Below, piece after piece: positions 25,724-34,733 of a stretch of 64,000 bases of DNA (positions are counted from its first letter, which is position 1; the number at the start of each line of letters is the position of its first letter). Source of the stretch: Corynebacterium sp. CNCTC7651 (lineage in GTDB: Bacteria; Actinomycetota; Actinomycetes; Mycobacteriales; Mycobacteriaceae); contig NZ_CP071246.1 of NCBI RefSeq assembly GCF_021496665.1, positions 2,389,110 through 2,453,109 of the forward strand, given 5' to 3'. The notes beneath the pieces were generated by a model, which was not told where the DNA came from, did not search any database, and saw only the letters and a list, made by a program, of their open reading frames with translations. The translations under genes and the position numbers were made by a program.

Positions 25724-27085
25724 ATGTCCACCATGCAACAGCGTGATGCCCTGCGCGAGCTAGAGAAAGTCGTCGAGACGTGGATGCGCGGGGATGACGC
25801 GGAGCAGATCTCCGGGCTGCTCGCGGAGGCGGAGATTAACGACATCATCCGCCTCATCGAGCGTTCCCCAGTCAAACGCGGCGCCGTCCTCTTCCGCCTG
25901 CTCCCGCCGGCCCGTGCCGGGGTGGTCTTCGACGCACTGGATCCGCGCCACCAGGCGGATATGGTCAACGCGCTGGGCAGCGACACCGTCGGCGCGTTCT
26001 TCGAGGAGATGGGCGCGGAAGACCGCGTCATGCTGCTGGATGAGCTTCCGGGCTCCGTCGCGGAGCAGCTGCTCAAAGACCTCAGTGAGAAAGACAAGGA
26101 AAACACTGACGCGGTCCTGGGGTACGAGAAGGGGACCGTCGGCCGTGTGATGAGCCCGGAGATCCCGGAGATCTTCCCGGAGATGACGGCGCACGAGGTG
26201 CGGGAGCTGCTGCGTCAAGAGGAAGAGCACCTGGAGACGCTGTATACCCTGCCGGTGATCAACGAGGAGCGCCAGCTCCTCGGCATTGTGAAGCTCCGCC
26301 GCTTGTTTTTGGCCGACGGCGGCACGGCGGTGGGCGATTTGGTGGAAGAGTCGCCGTCGGTAAGCGCGGTAGCGAATGCGGAGGAGACCGCGCGTTGGTT
26401 CCTGCCGCTGGGACTGCTGGCGCTGCCCGTGGTGGATTCCGGGAACTGCCTGGTGGGCATTTTCACGTTCGATGAGGCGCAGCACGTGGTGGAGAGCGAG
26501 GACACCGAGGACAGCGCCCGCCAAGGCGGTTCGGAGTCCCTGAAGCAGCCGTACCTGTCCACGCCGTTGACCAAGCTCGTTCGCTCGCGCATTGTGTGGC
26601 TTCTCGTCCTCGCCGTCTCCGCGATCCTCACCGTCCAGGTGCTCGACATCTTCGAGGAGAAGATGGAGCAGGCCGTCGTGCTGTCGCTTTTCATCCCGCT
26701 GCTCACGGGCACGGGCGGCAACACCGGCAACCAGGCCGCGACCACCGTCACCAGGGCTCTTGCGCTTGGCGACGTAAAGAAATCAGACATCCTCAAAGTC
26801 ATGTGGCGCGAAGTTCGCGTGGGCCTGATGCTGGGTGCCGTGCTCGGCGGGCTGGGATTCGCACTTGCGTCCCTGGTGTACGGCCTGGATATGGGCATGG
26901 TGATCGGCCTGACGCTGCTTTCAATCTGCACCATGTCCGCGACCGTGGGTGGGGCGATGCCGATTGTGGCCAAGACTGTCGGCGCGGACCCGGCGGTGTT
27001 CTCCAACCCCTTCATTTCCACGTTCTGTGACGCCACGGGCCTGGTGATTTACTTCCTCATCGCCACATCCATCCTCGGGCTCTAG
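25724..27085 (+). CDS. mgtE: Magnesium transporter MgtE
   Basis: A 453-residue MgtE channel. The N-terminal acidic helical domain (about 1-130) carries superhelical repeats, a CBS pair (about 135-250) senses magnesium, and the C-terminal membrane domain (about 285-453) has five helices, with TGTGGNTGNQ and SATVGGAMPIVAKTVGADPAVFSNPFI being hallmarks of the pore. The ATG at 25724 is taken as start because the upstream extension overlaps the tRNA terminator. It opens when cytoplasmic magnesium is low and brings in Mg2+. It precedes the surface-protein gene by 93 bp. No magnesium riboswitch is visible. Confidence 0.93.
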   Translation: MSTMQQRDALRELEKVVETWMRGDDAEQISGLLAEAEINDIIRLIERSPVKRGAVLFRLLPPARAGVVFDALDPRHQADMVNALGSDTVGAFFEEMGAEDRVMLLDELPGSVAEQLLKDLSEKDKENTDAVLGYEKGTVGRVMSPEIPEIFPEMTAHEVRELLRQEEEHLETLYTLPVINEERQLLGIVKLRRLFLADGGTAVGDLVEESPSVSAVANAEETARWFLPLGLLALPVVDSGNCLVGIFTFDEAQHVVESEDTEDSARQGGSESLKQPYLSTPLTKLVRSRIVWLLVLAVSAILTVQVLDIFEEKMEQAVVLSLFIPLLTGTGGNTGNQAATTVTRALALGDVKKSDILKVMWREVRVGLMLGAVLGGLGFALASLVYGLDMGMVIGLTLLSICTMSATVGGAMPIVAKTVGADPAVFSNPFISTFCDATGLVIYFLIATSILGL

Positions 27086-27178
27086 AGCGATTGAGAAACA
27101 CCTCTTCGCCCAGTACATTAAGACACGGCTATCTGGGCCCGCGGTTTCCGTGCGCCCAAAATGTATTGAGAGGTAACT

Positions 27179-29726
27179 ATGAGGATCACCCCGAAGACTC
27201 GCACCGTCGCTGGGCTGTCGCTGGCAGCCGCGGTTGCTGGCACCGTCGCTATTGCACCTGTGCAGGCGCAGGAGCCGACTGAGACCACCCCGGCGCCCGC
27301 CTCGACCCAGGAGAAGGTTGACACCGGTGCCGTTGTCCGGGGGATCAACGGGATTCAGCAGAACTTGGAGAAGCTGAACACCAAGGTCGTGCGCCCGGGC
27401 AGCGGTACCGCCCACGCGCGCTACTCCGTCAGTGGCTGGACCTACACCGCGGCGGCGTACAACCCCGTCAACAACCGCATCTACGCCATTTCCACGGGCG
27501 AGAACGGCAAGCCGGCTGGCCACCTGCTGCGCATGTTCACGGACCGCGAGGGCGTGTCTGACCTCGGCGCCCTGAGCCTGGGCGCCGATTTCCCCACGAA
27601 CACGATCGCATCCGCCGCGTTTACCTCCCGCGGCGAGCTGGTCCTGTTCTCCGGCCCGAACTTCCGCGTCTTCGACCTGTCCAAGGACAAGGTGGAGGGC
27701 GAGGTCACCAACATCGCCGCCGTCCGCGCGCGCACTGGGGAGCTTTTGCTTGACGACGGTGTGGGCAACGTCGGCGTCCCCAGCGCCTGGGCCTCTGTTG
27801 TCGCCGACGGCAAGGCGAAGGAGCTGTACGCCGTCTCCCGCGACCCGCAGGGCGCTCCGTACCTGTGGACGCTGAACATTGATTCCGGCCGCGTCCAGAT
27901 CGCGCCGCTGCAGGTTGCGACGGGCGTTGACCTGGAGCCGATCGGGGAGCTGAACTACGCGTTCACCAAGGACGCGAAGGATGCCAAGAGTGCCGCCACC
28001 CTGGTTTTCGCGGACGATCAGGCCCGCACGATCGAGGTGCGCGACGGCGCTGTCGTGGCCACCTACCTGGGCCGCGAGATTGTGGATAACTTCCGCGAGA
28101 TCGCGTACCTGCCCAAGGGTGCCGGCTACAAGGCCATGACCCAGTTTGCCAAGCCCGCGCCGGAGGCGGCCGAGGCCGCTGCTGCACCGGCGGGCGAGGG
28201 CGTGCAGGCATACGACACTGCTGTGCCGTCCATCCCGACCGTGATCGCCCCGCAGTTCGAGCCGACCGCGTCTCCGGTCCAGACCGCGCAGGTTGAGGCC
28301 GGCGCACCGGCCCCGGCAGAGGTTGCGGACCGCCCGGTGGTCTTCACCGTGGTGGATGAGAAGGGCCACTCCCAGCAGGGCGTAGACATTGAGATCGAGG
28401 GCACCGACATCTCCGGCGTGACCGACAAGAACGGCCAGGCCAAGCTGGACGTGCCGGGTGTGGATGTTGTTGCCAACGTGGACGGCGCCGTGTCCGTGGT
28501 CCGCGCGGATGCGCAGTCCCACCGCGTGACCCTGCTGGCGGACAAGACCGTCTCCGTCACCCCGAACGCGGAGGGTGTGTATGAGGCCCACAAGCTTGCC
28601 GTCACCGTCAAGGACGTCAACGGTCTCGCCGTGGAAGGTGCGACGGTGACTGGCCTGGTGGGCACCACCGAGGTGTCGGTGCAGACCAATAAGGCCGGCC
28701 TGGCGGAGATTGACATCCCGGAGCTGAAGACCAAGGAGGCGTACAGCTTCAAGGTGTCCAAGGACGGCACCGTCCAGGACTTCACCGCCACTAGCGATGA
28801 CCAGGCGAAGTCCGTCACCATGGCGAACCTGATCATCGCCACCGCTCCGGTGACCACCACTACCTCAGGCGTACAGCTTCAAGGTGTCCAAGGACGGCAC
28901 CGTCCAGGACTTCACCGCCACTAGCGATGACCAGGCGAAGTCCGTCACCATGGCGAACCTGATCATCGCCACCGCTCCGGTGACCACCACTACCTCGACC
29001 ACCTCCACCACCCGCCGCAGCACCCAGACCACGGGTGCCCGCTTCCACGACGCGACCATCCGCGTCCGCGTGGTCACCGAGGGCGGCGACCCGGTGCAGG
29101 ATGCCGAGGTCTACAGCGTGGACGGCCTGAACATCCAGACCCGCGGCGTGAACTACACCTCCGGCCTGACTAACCGTTACGGCGAGGTGGACGTCTTCAT
29201 CCCGGGCAACACCGGCAACGGCCAGAAAGTTCGCCTGGGCATCCGCACCGCCCCCAGCGGCTACAGGACCGTGACGCAGCAGGTGGACCGCGACGAGGAC
29301 GGCGTGACCATGACGCTGCCTAAGGCGCCGACCACGACGTCGTCAAGCAAGTCCCGCCCCCAGGAGATCCTGGAAGTGATCAACGAGGTGCAGCCGCTCA
29401 TCGCTGCCCTGGGCGGTTCCGCGGCGATCGGCGCTGGCCTGCGCGGCCAGCCGGTCACCACCACCCGCTCCGTCCCCGCCGGCACCTCCGTTGTGCTGAC
29501 CGGCACCAACCTGGCCGGTATGTCCACCGGTCGCACCACTAGCGTCCCGCAGGCCACCGGCAGCGTGGTGGTGGAGAACACCCGCACGACCACCAGCGTG
29601 TCCGTGGAGGTCTACGAGGAGCTGGCCAACACCGGTACCCCGATGCAGGCTGTGATCACCCTTGGCCTGCTGTCCGTGTTGGTCGGTGGTGCCTATGTGG
29701 CTATGGGGCGCCGTCGAGAAGCGTAG
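27179..29726 (+). pseudogene. Sortase-anchored (LANTG) surface protein, frame broken by a 130-bp tandem duplication
   Basis: The gene begins MRITPKTRTVAGLS, with a signal peptide ending near QA at residue 30. It continues with a beta-propeller-like or DUF6923-like N-terminal region (about residues 30-310), a Pro/Ala-rich linker, then carboxypeptidase-regulatory/Ig-like repeats (FTVVDEKGHSQQG, VTVKDVNGLAVEGATV). The first frame runs to 28924. The remaining part (from 28884, 280 residues) is read one frame over and ends with ELANTGTPMQ, a hydrophobic span and RRREA, which is a cell-wall sorting signal (LPxTG-type, here LANTG). Removing one 130-bp repeat unit joins both parts into about 805 residues. 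So the intact allele would be anchored to peptidoglycan by sortase. The current allele would secrete a truncated, unanchored protein. Confidence 0.88.
28737..28996 (+). repeat. Perfect 130-bp tandem duplication inside the surface-protein gene
   Basis: Copies at 28737-28866 and 28867-28996 are identical base for base. 130 is not a multiple of three, so the second copy is read in another frame. The junction reads TACCTC followed by AGGCGTAC in the first repeat and by GACCACC after the second. Confidence 0.95.
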
Positions 29727-29729
29727 AGC

Positions 29730-30749
29730 TTAGAACACCTCGACGCGGCCGCCCACGGCCTCGATCTGCTGCAGCTGCTTCACCCACCCCGGTCCGCCGG
29801 GGTGGACGCGCATCACGGGGCGCGAGGAAATCCGCACCGGCGACACGGACTCGCGGCGCGCGCCGGAACGCGCGGCCATGCGGGTGTGCGCGCGGTTGCC
29901 GGCCTCCGCGAGGTACTGCATGTCCGGGCGCTCGGCGCTCAGGCCTTCGCGCGCGCCCTCCAGCAGCCCGATGAACTCGTCGAGCACCTTGACCAGCTGC
30001 TCCGCGTTCGTCTCGCACATGTTGCGCACTAGCGAAGGCTGCGTCGCTGCCACGCGCGTCGCGCCCTTGAAGGAGCCTGCAGCGAGCGACTGCGCGAGCG
30101 TGTTCCCGCGGTCGCCCACAATGGACAGCGCCTCCGCGATCACGTGCGGCAGGTGGGACACGCGCGCCACGGCCTCGTCGTGCTTCGCGGCGGACACGGG
30201 CACGGCCTCCGCCCCCACCAGCGACGCCATGCGGCACACCTGCGTGAACAGCGCCGCCCACCCCTCGGGTACGCGGTCCGAGGCCGCCGCGAAGTCGTAC
30301 GTGACCACCCACGCCGCGCCCGCGAACAGCCCCTCGTGCGACGCACCCCAGCCGGAGGACTCGGTCCCCGCCATCGGGTGCCCGCCCACGTAGCGCTCGA
30401 GCATTCCATGCTTTTCGACGATCCCTTCAACCGGCCCCTTCACCGAGACCACATCGGTGATTCCGCAGCTCGGCGCGTGCTCCGCGATGGCCACGACGAT
30501 GTCCTCCACCACGTCGAACGGCACCGCGATGACGATCAAGGCGCCGTCTGCCTCCGCGCGCGCGAGCACCGCGGGCAGGTCCGTGGACACCTCGAAGCCA
30601 TCCGCGGCGGCCTGGCGCGCGCCCGCGTTGGAGTGGGTGTAGCCGTAGACGCGCTCGCCGGCCTTGGCCAGGTCGCGCATCAGCGAACCGCCGATCAGGC
30701 CGTTGCCGATGATGCAGACGGGGGGCAAAACGTGTGCGCTGGCGTTCAT
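29730..30749 (-). CDS. tyrA: Prephenate dehydrogenase TyrA (tyrosine biosynthesis)
   Basis: A 339-residue NAD-dependent dehydrogenase that converts prephenate to 4-hydroxyphenylpyruvate, or arogenate to tyrosine in corynebacteria. The cofactor motif IIGNGLIGGSLMRDL starts near residue 13, followed by the substrate region GGHPMAGTESSGWG (about 120-133). It is convergent with the surface-protein gene, 3 bp between their stops. The length is normal. No ACT domain is clear at the C-terminus. Which of prephenate or arogenate is used cannot be told. Confidence 0.93.
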   Translation of the reverse strand: MNASAHVLPPVCIIGNGLIGGSLMRDLAKAGERVYGYTHSNAGARQAAADGFEVSTDLPAVLARAEADGALIVIAVPFDVVEDIVVAIAEHAPSCGITDVVSVKGPVEGIVEKHGMLERYVGGHPMAGTESSGWGASHEGLFAGAAWVVTYDFAAASDRVPEGWAALFTQVCRMASLVGAEAVPVSAAKHDEAVARVSHLPHVIAEALSIVGDRGNTLAQSLAAGSFKGATRVAATQPSLVRNMCETNAEQLVKVLDEFIGLLEGAREGLSAERPDMQYLAEAGNRAHTRMAARSGARRESVSPVRISSRPVMRVHPGGPGWVKQLQQIEAVGGRVEVF

Positions 30750-30801
30750 TCGCTTGAGTCTATCCCCGCGCGCCGAGTTCCGGGACTACCCTGTTGGAAC
30801 C

Positions 30802-31284
30802 ATGAGCCAGGATTATCAGGACGGGTTTGCCGTGACCGTTGCGCGCCGCGACGGCGGCTGGGTGGTCCGCGAGTTCAAGGACGATTTCACCAGCTTGGAC
30901 ACTTCCGTCGCCGCCGTGCGTGCCCTGCGCAGCGAGGGTGCGGCGTTTGCCATCCTCAACGTTGAGGAGGATTACCTGGTGGTGGTGCGCCCGGGCCCGA
31001 GCAGCATCCGCGTGCTCATCTCGGACGCGACGATGGCGGTGGACGACGATTTCGCGGCAGACGTCCTCGCCGAGGCCGGCATCGAGGTCCCGGACATCGA
31101 CCCGGACGAGCTCGACGACGTGGACGCGTGGGCCGAGGGCGATTTCGCGATCTTCGCGGACCTCGGGCTTTCGGAGGAGCGCTTGAGCATTTTGCTTGAC
31201 GACGATGCAGATCCCGACGACCTCGCCGACACCATCGCCGCCGAGCTTGGCTTCGCCGACGAGCTTGCCGACGCCCTTGACTAG
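30802..31284 (+). CDS. tRNA adenosine deaminase-associated protein
   Basis: A 160-residue acidic protein, family name tRNA adenosine deaminase-associated protein, found upstream of tadA in many actinobacteria. It begins MSQDYQDGFAVTVARRDGGW. The C-terminus is rich in Asp/Glu (DIDPDELDDVDAWAEGDF, LLDDDADPDDLADT). The biochemical role is not established. Its end overlaps the tadA frame if tadA starts at the TTG, so translational coupling is likely. ATG 30802 fits. Confidence 0.88.
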   Translation: MSQDYQDGFAVTVARRDGGWVVREFKDDFTSLDTSVAAVRALRSEGAAFAILNVEEDYLVVVRPGPSSIRVLISDATMAVDDDFAADVLAEAGIEVPDIDPDELDDVDAWAEGDFAIFADLGLSEERLSILLDDDADPDDLADTIAAELGFADELADALD

Positions 31285-31783
31285 CCCGCGCCAGCCCCGC
31301 GAGGCGCGCGAGCCGCGCCAGAGCGCCGGGGAGCGCGAAGCCGCCCGCCGGATGCGCGAGGCCATCGCGCTGGCCAACACAACCCCGCCGGGCGACGTGC
31401 CCGTTGGCGCGATTGTCTATTCGGCCGCTGGGGAGGTGGTGGGGCGGGGGGTGAACCGTCGAGAAGCGGATGGGGACCCCACGGCCCACGCGGAAGTTGC
31501 CGCGATACGCCAGGCAGCGCGGACCCTGGGCTCCTGGCGCCTGGACGGGTGCGAGCTGGTGGTGACGCTGGAGCCGTGCACGATGTGCGCCGGCGCGATC
31601 CTAGGCGCGCGGGTGAAGTCCGTGGTGTTCGGGGCGTATGAGCCGAAGACGGGGGCGTGCGGGTCGCTCTTGGACGCGCTGCGGGACCCGCACCACCTGC
31701 ACACGGTGGAGGTGCGCGGGGGCGTGCTGGAGGCCGAAACGGCCCAGCTCATGAGCGACTTTTTCGGCGGTCTGCGCGCGTGA
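31277..31783 (+). CDS. tadA: tRNA-specific adenosine deaminase TadA
   Basis: The enzyme deaminates A34 to inosine in tRNA-Arg(ACG), which this window encodes twice. The zinc and catalytic motif TAHAEVAAI (His and proton-shuttling Glu) and the paired zinc cysteines in EPCTMCAGAI are intact. The 5' limit is unsure: candidates are TTG 31277, overlapping the previous gene by 8 bp, and ATG 31352, preceding MREAIALAN. I give the longer form because the first helix (REAARRMREAIALAN) appears to begin before the ATG. A frame start at 31196 would lie deep inside the upstream gene. Confidence 0.92.
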   Translation: MTSPRQPREAREPRQSAGEREAARRMREAIALANTTPPGDVPVGAIVYSAAGEVVGRGVNRREADGDPTAHAEVAAIRQAARTLGSWRLDGCELVVTLEPCTMCAGAILGARVKSVVFGAYEPKTGACGSLLDALRDPHHLHTVEVRGGVLEAETAQLMSDFFGGLRA

Positions 31784-31864
31784 CTGAATTGTTATGGCGG
31801 GTGGGGCGTGACGGGGGCTACACTCGAGTTTGTTAGTTATTAACTGAAATTTAAGGAGGCCACC

Positions 31865-32125
31865 ATGGCACTTGAGGGCAAGGGCGACCAGCTGAAGGGC
31901 GACATCAAGGAAGCTGCCGGCGACCTGACTGGCAACGACCAGCTTAAGAACGAGGGCAAGGCCGACCAGCTCGGCGGCGAGATCAAGGAGAAGCTGTCCG
32001 AGGCGGGCGATGCCGTCAAGGACAAGTTCAACGAGGTCGCTGCCAAGGTTGAGGACAAGCGCGAAGAGCACGAGGCCAAGAAGGACATCGAGGACGCAGC
32101 AGACCGCGCTGCTGACCAGATCTAA
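31865..32125 (+). CDS. CsbD-family stress-response protein
   Basis: An 86-residue hydrophilic, helical, Lys/Asp/Glu-rich protein of the CsbD family. It has two near-repeats of GKGDQLKGDIKEAAGDLTGN type. An excellent AAGGAGG ribosome site lies 8 bp before the ATG. The family is induced by general stress in many bacteria, with no known catalytic role. A single-gene unit, with tRNA-Ser(CGA) following. Confidence 0.9.
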   Translation: MALEGKGDQLKGDIKEAAGDLTGNDQLKNEGKADQLGGEIKEKLSEAGDAVKDKFNEVAAKVEDKREEHEAKKDIEDAADRAADQI

Positions 32126-32163
32126 TTTGGTTCGCGCGACGCGCAGCCGTTACTGTAACTAGC

Positions 32164-32251
32164 GGTAGCGTGTCCGAGCGGCCGAAGGTACTCGCCTCGA
32201 AAGCGAGTGTGGGTAAAACCACCGCGGGTTCAAATCCCGCCGCTACCGCCA
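32164..32251 (+). tRNA. tRNA-Ser (anticodon CGA), CCA encoded
   Basis: Acceptor GGTAGC pairs with GCTACC, the anticodon loop is CTCGAAA, a long variable arm is present, and CCA is encoded at 32249-32251. Confidence 0.95.
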
Positions 32252-32258
32252 GTACCTG

Positions 32259-32296
32259 CACCCCGTGGGACGTGACACCGTCTCGCGGGGTGTTTT
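32259..32296 (+). terminator. Terminator after tRNA-Ser(CGA)
   Basis: CACCCCG at 32259-32265 pairs with CGGGGTG at 32286-32292 across a 20-base loop that can itself pair (GACGTGACACCGTC), then TTTT. Confidence 0.7.
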
Positions 32297-32324
32297 GCTG
32301 TCAACGTCAAGAAAGGATCCACCC

Positions 32325-34733
32325 GTGGCGAAGCTGTTGTTTAAGCTGGGGCGCTGGTCCTACCTAAACCCGTGGCGCGTGATTGTCGCCTGGCTGCTCA
32401 TTTTGGCGGCGTCTGCGGGTGTGGCTTTTTCGCTGATGCGCCCCTTCACGTCGGAGTTCGCCATCACGGGCACCCCGGCGATTGAGGCGCTGGACACGCT
32501 GGACAGGAACTTCCCCGGCCAGGGGGACGTGGCCACCTCGCCGTCGGTGAACTTGGTGTTCGCCGCCCCGGAGGGCCGCCAGCTCACGGAGCCCGAGTTC
32601 ATGGCGGCGATGGATGCCACCGTGCGCCACCTCGAGGACAACTTGCAGATGGAGGGCACGGAGCGCTTCGGCAACCCGGTGCGCGTGAACGCGGAGCTCC
32701 AACGCACCCTTATCGGCGAGATGACCGCCATGGGCCTGCCGGAGGAGAGCGCGCGGGCGGACGCCTACAACATTCGCATGGTGTCGGACTCCGGGAGCAT
32801 TGGCTTTACGACGTTCGAATTCGCAGCCGAGTCCCAATTCCAAGTCACGGATGCGGACCGGCAAGCGGTCGCGGACGCGATGCAGATCGGCCGCGATGCC
32901 GGCCTGCAGGTGGAGGCCGGCCCCCCCGGCTACGGCGACCCGATCGAGATCAACACCACCTCCGAGATGATCGGCATCGGCATCGCGTTTCTGGTGCTGC
33001 TGGTCACCTTCGGGTCCTTGGTGGCGTCGACGATGCCGATCGTGACCGCGGTTGTGGGCGTGGGCATCGGCGCGCTGGCCGTGCTCACCGCCACCCACTG
33101 GGTGGAGCTGAACGACGTCACCCCGGTGTTGGCCGTGATGATCGGCCTGGCCGTAGGCATTGACTACGCCCTGTTCATCCTGTCGCGCTACCGCCAGGAG
33201 CGCCGCACACTGCCCGGCCCGGACGCGGCCGGCATGGCGGTGGGTACCGCCGGCTCCTCCGTCGTCTTCGCCGGCACCACCGTGTTCGTGGCGCTAGTGG
33301 CGCTGGTACTAGCGGACATTGAGTTCCTGTCCTGGATGGGCATCTCCGCCGCGTTCACTGTGCTCGTGTCCGTGTTCGTCGCGCTGACCATGCTGCCGGC
33401 GCTGCTGGGCGCGTGGGGCGACCGCGCGTTCGGCGGCCGCATCCCCGGCATCGCCGGCCATGCTGGTCCGGGATCGCGCCCGGCGAAGGACTTGGATAAG
33501 CGGTCGGTTGGTAGGTCTTGGGTGAACGTCGTCAAGCGAATGCCCGCGGTAGTGATGGCGGCGGTGGTGCTGGGGCTGGGTGCGATGAGTGCCCCGGTGC
33601 TGGGGCTGGAGATGGCGCTGCCGTCGGACACCACCTCCAACAAGGACACCACGCAGCGCAAGGCCGCGGACCTGATGGCGGAGGGTTTCGGCCCGGGTGT
33701 GAACGCGCCGCTTTTGATTGTGGTGGACGCGCACGGCGTGAACCCGGACGCGGAGATCCTGCAGCCGTACATGGCCGCGGTGCCGGATGAGGCGGGCGGG
33801 CGCGCGGAGAAGGCCGCGCTGGCGTCGTTTCTTTACGCCGTGAGCGAGGCGAATTCCGTCACCGGCGTGGTGCACGCGCAGCTGGTGGGTGTGAACGAGG
33901 ACCTGACCGCCGCGCAGATCCTGGCCACGCCGGACGGTGGCCCGGAGGAGGAGCGCACGCTTGCCGTCGCGCACGGCCTGCGCGAAAACAACCGCCAAGT
34001 GGAGGACGCCACCGGCGTGACTATCGGCCTGACCGGCCTGACCGCGGTGCAGATGGACATCACCGAGGAACTCGCCAGCGCGATGCCGCTCTACCTGGGC
34101 ATTGTGGTGGGGTTGGCAATCATCCTGCTGATGCTGGTGTTCCGCTCCATCATGGTGCCGTTGGTCGCGGGCCTGGGCTTTTTGCTCTCCGTCGGCGCCG
34201 CGTTTGGCCTCACCGTCCTGGTGTGGCAAGACGGCCTGTGGGGGCTGGTGAACACGCCGGGGCCGATCTTGTCCTTCCTGCCCATTTTCATGATCGGCGT
34301 GACGTTCGGCCTGGCCATGGATTACCAGGTGTTCCTGGTCACCCGCATCCGCGAGCACTACCTGAAGCTGCGCCGCGCCGGCGACCCGGACGCGGAGCTG
34401 CACGCCGTGGAGGAGGCCACGGTGGAAGGCTTCACGCAGGGCGCACGCGTGGTCACGGCGGCGGCGATCATCATGATCGCGGTGTTCATCGCGTTCATCA
34501 ACCAGCCGCTACCGTTTATCCAAATCTTCGGCTTCGCGCTCGGCGTGGCCGTGTTCTTCGACGCGTTCTTCGTCCGCATGGCGCTGGTCCCCGCCACGAT
34601 GTTCCTCCTCGGCCGCAGCACGTGGTGGATGCCGCGCTGGCTGGACCGCATCCTGCCGGAGGTGGACGTCGAGGGCACCGGCATCGAGCACATCCTCGAC
34701 GACAAGCGCGCACCCCAGGAGGCTCACGCATGA
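32325..34733 (+). CDS. MMPL/RND-family membrane transporter
   Basis: An 802-residue transporter of the MmpL branch of the RND superfamily, which exports lipids or other envelope components in mycolata. Two six-helix repeats are visible, each with an N-terminal helix, a large extracytoplasmic loop and a helix bundle (about 165-330 and 570-760). The GID motif in AVGIDYALFILSRYRQER and the related GLAMDYQVFLVTRIREHY in the second half are MmpL hallmarks, with the paired Asp-Tyr residues of the proton relay. GTG 32325 with AAAGGAT upstream is the best start. The stop overlaps the tgt start by four bases (ATGA), so tgt may be translationally coupled. The cargo is unknown. Confidence 0.92.
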   Translation: MAKLLFKLGRWSYLNPWRVIVAWLLILAASAGVAFSLMRPFTSEFAITGTPAIEALDTLDRNFPGQGDVATSPSVNLVFAAPEGRQLTEPEFMAAMDATVRHLEDNLQMEGTERFGNPVRVNAELQRTLIGEMTAMGLPEESARADAYNIRMVSDSGSIGFTTFEFAAESQFQVTDADRQAVADAMQIGRDAGLQVEAGPPGYGDPIEINTTSEMIGIGIAFLVLLVTFGSLVASTMPIVTAVVGVGIGALAVLTATHWVELNDVTPVLAVMIGLAVGIDYALFILSRYRQERRTLPGPDAAGMAVGTAGSSVVFAGTTVFVALVALVLADIEFLSWMGISAAFTVLVSVFVALTMLPALLGAWGDRAFGGRIPGIAGHAGPGSRPAKDLDKRSVGRSWVNVVKRMPAVVMAAVVLGLGAMSAPVLGLEMALPSDTTSNKDTTQRKAADLMAEGFGPGVNAPLLIVVDAHGVNPDAEILQPYMAAVPDEAGGRAEKAALASFLYAVSEANSVTGVVHAQLVGVNEDLTAAQILATPDGGPEEERTLAVAHGLRENNRQVEDATGVTIGLTGLTAVQMDITEELASAMPLYLGIVVGLAIILLMLVFRSIMVPLVAGLGFLLSVGAAFGLTVLVWQDGLWGLVNTPGPILSFLPIFMIGVTFGLAMDYQVFLVTRIREHYLKLRRAGDPDAELHAVEEATVEGFTQGARVVTAAAIIMIAVFIAFINQPLPFIQIFGFALGVAVFFDAFFVRMALVPATMFLLGRSTWWMPRWLDRILPEVDVEGTGIEHILDDKRAPQEAHA

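Noticed and set aside
32265..32324. N-terminal extension of the MmpL-like protein from ATG 32265
   Set aside because: The extension covers the tRNA-Ser terminator, and GTG 32325 has the better ribosome site and begins at the usual first helix.
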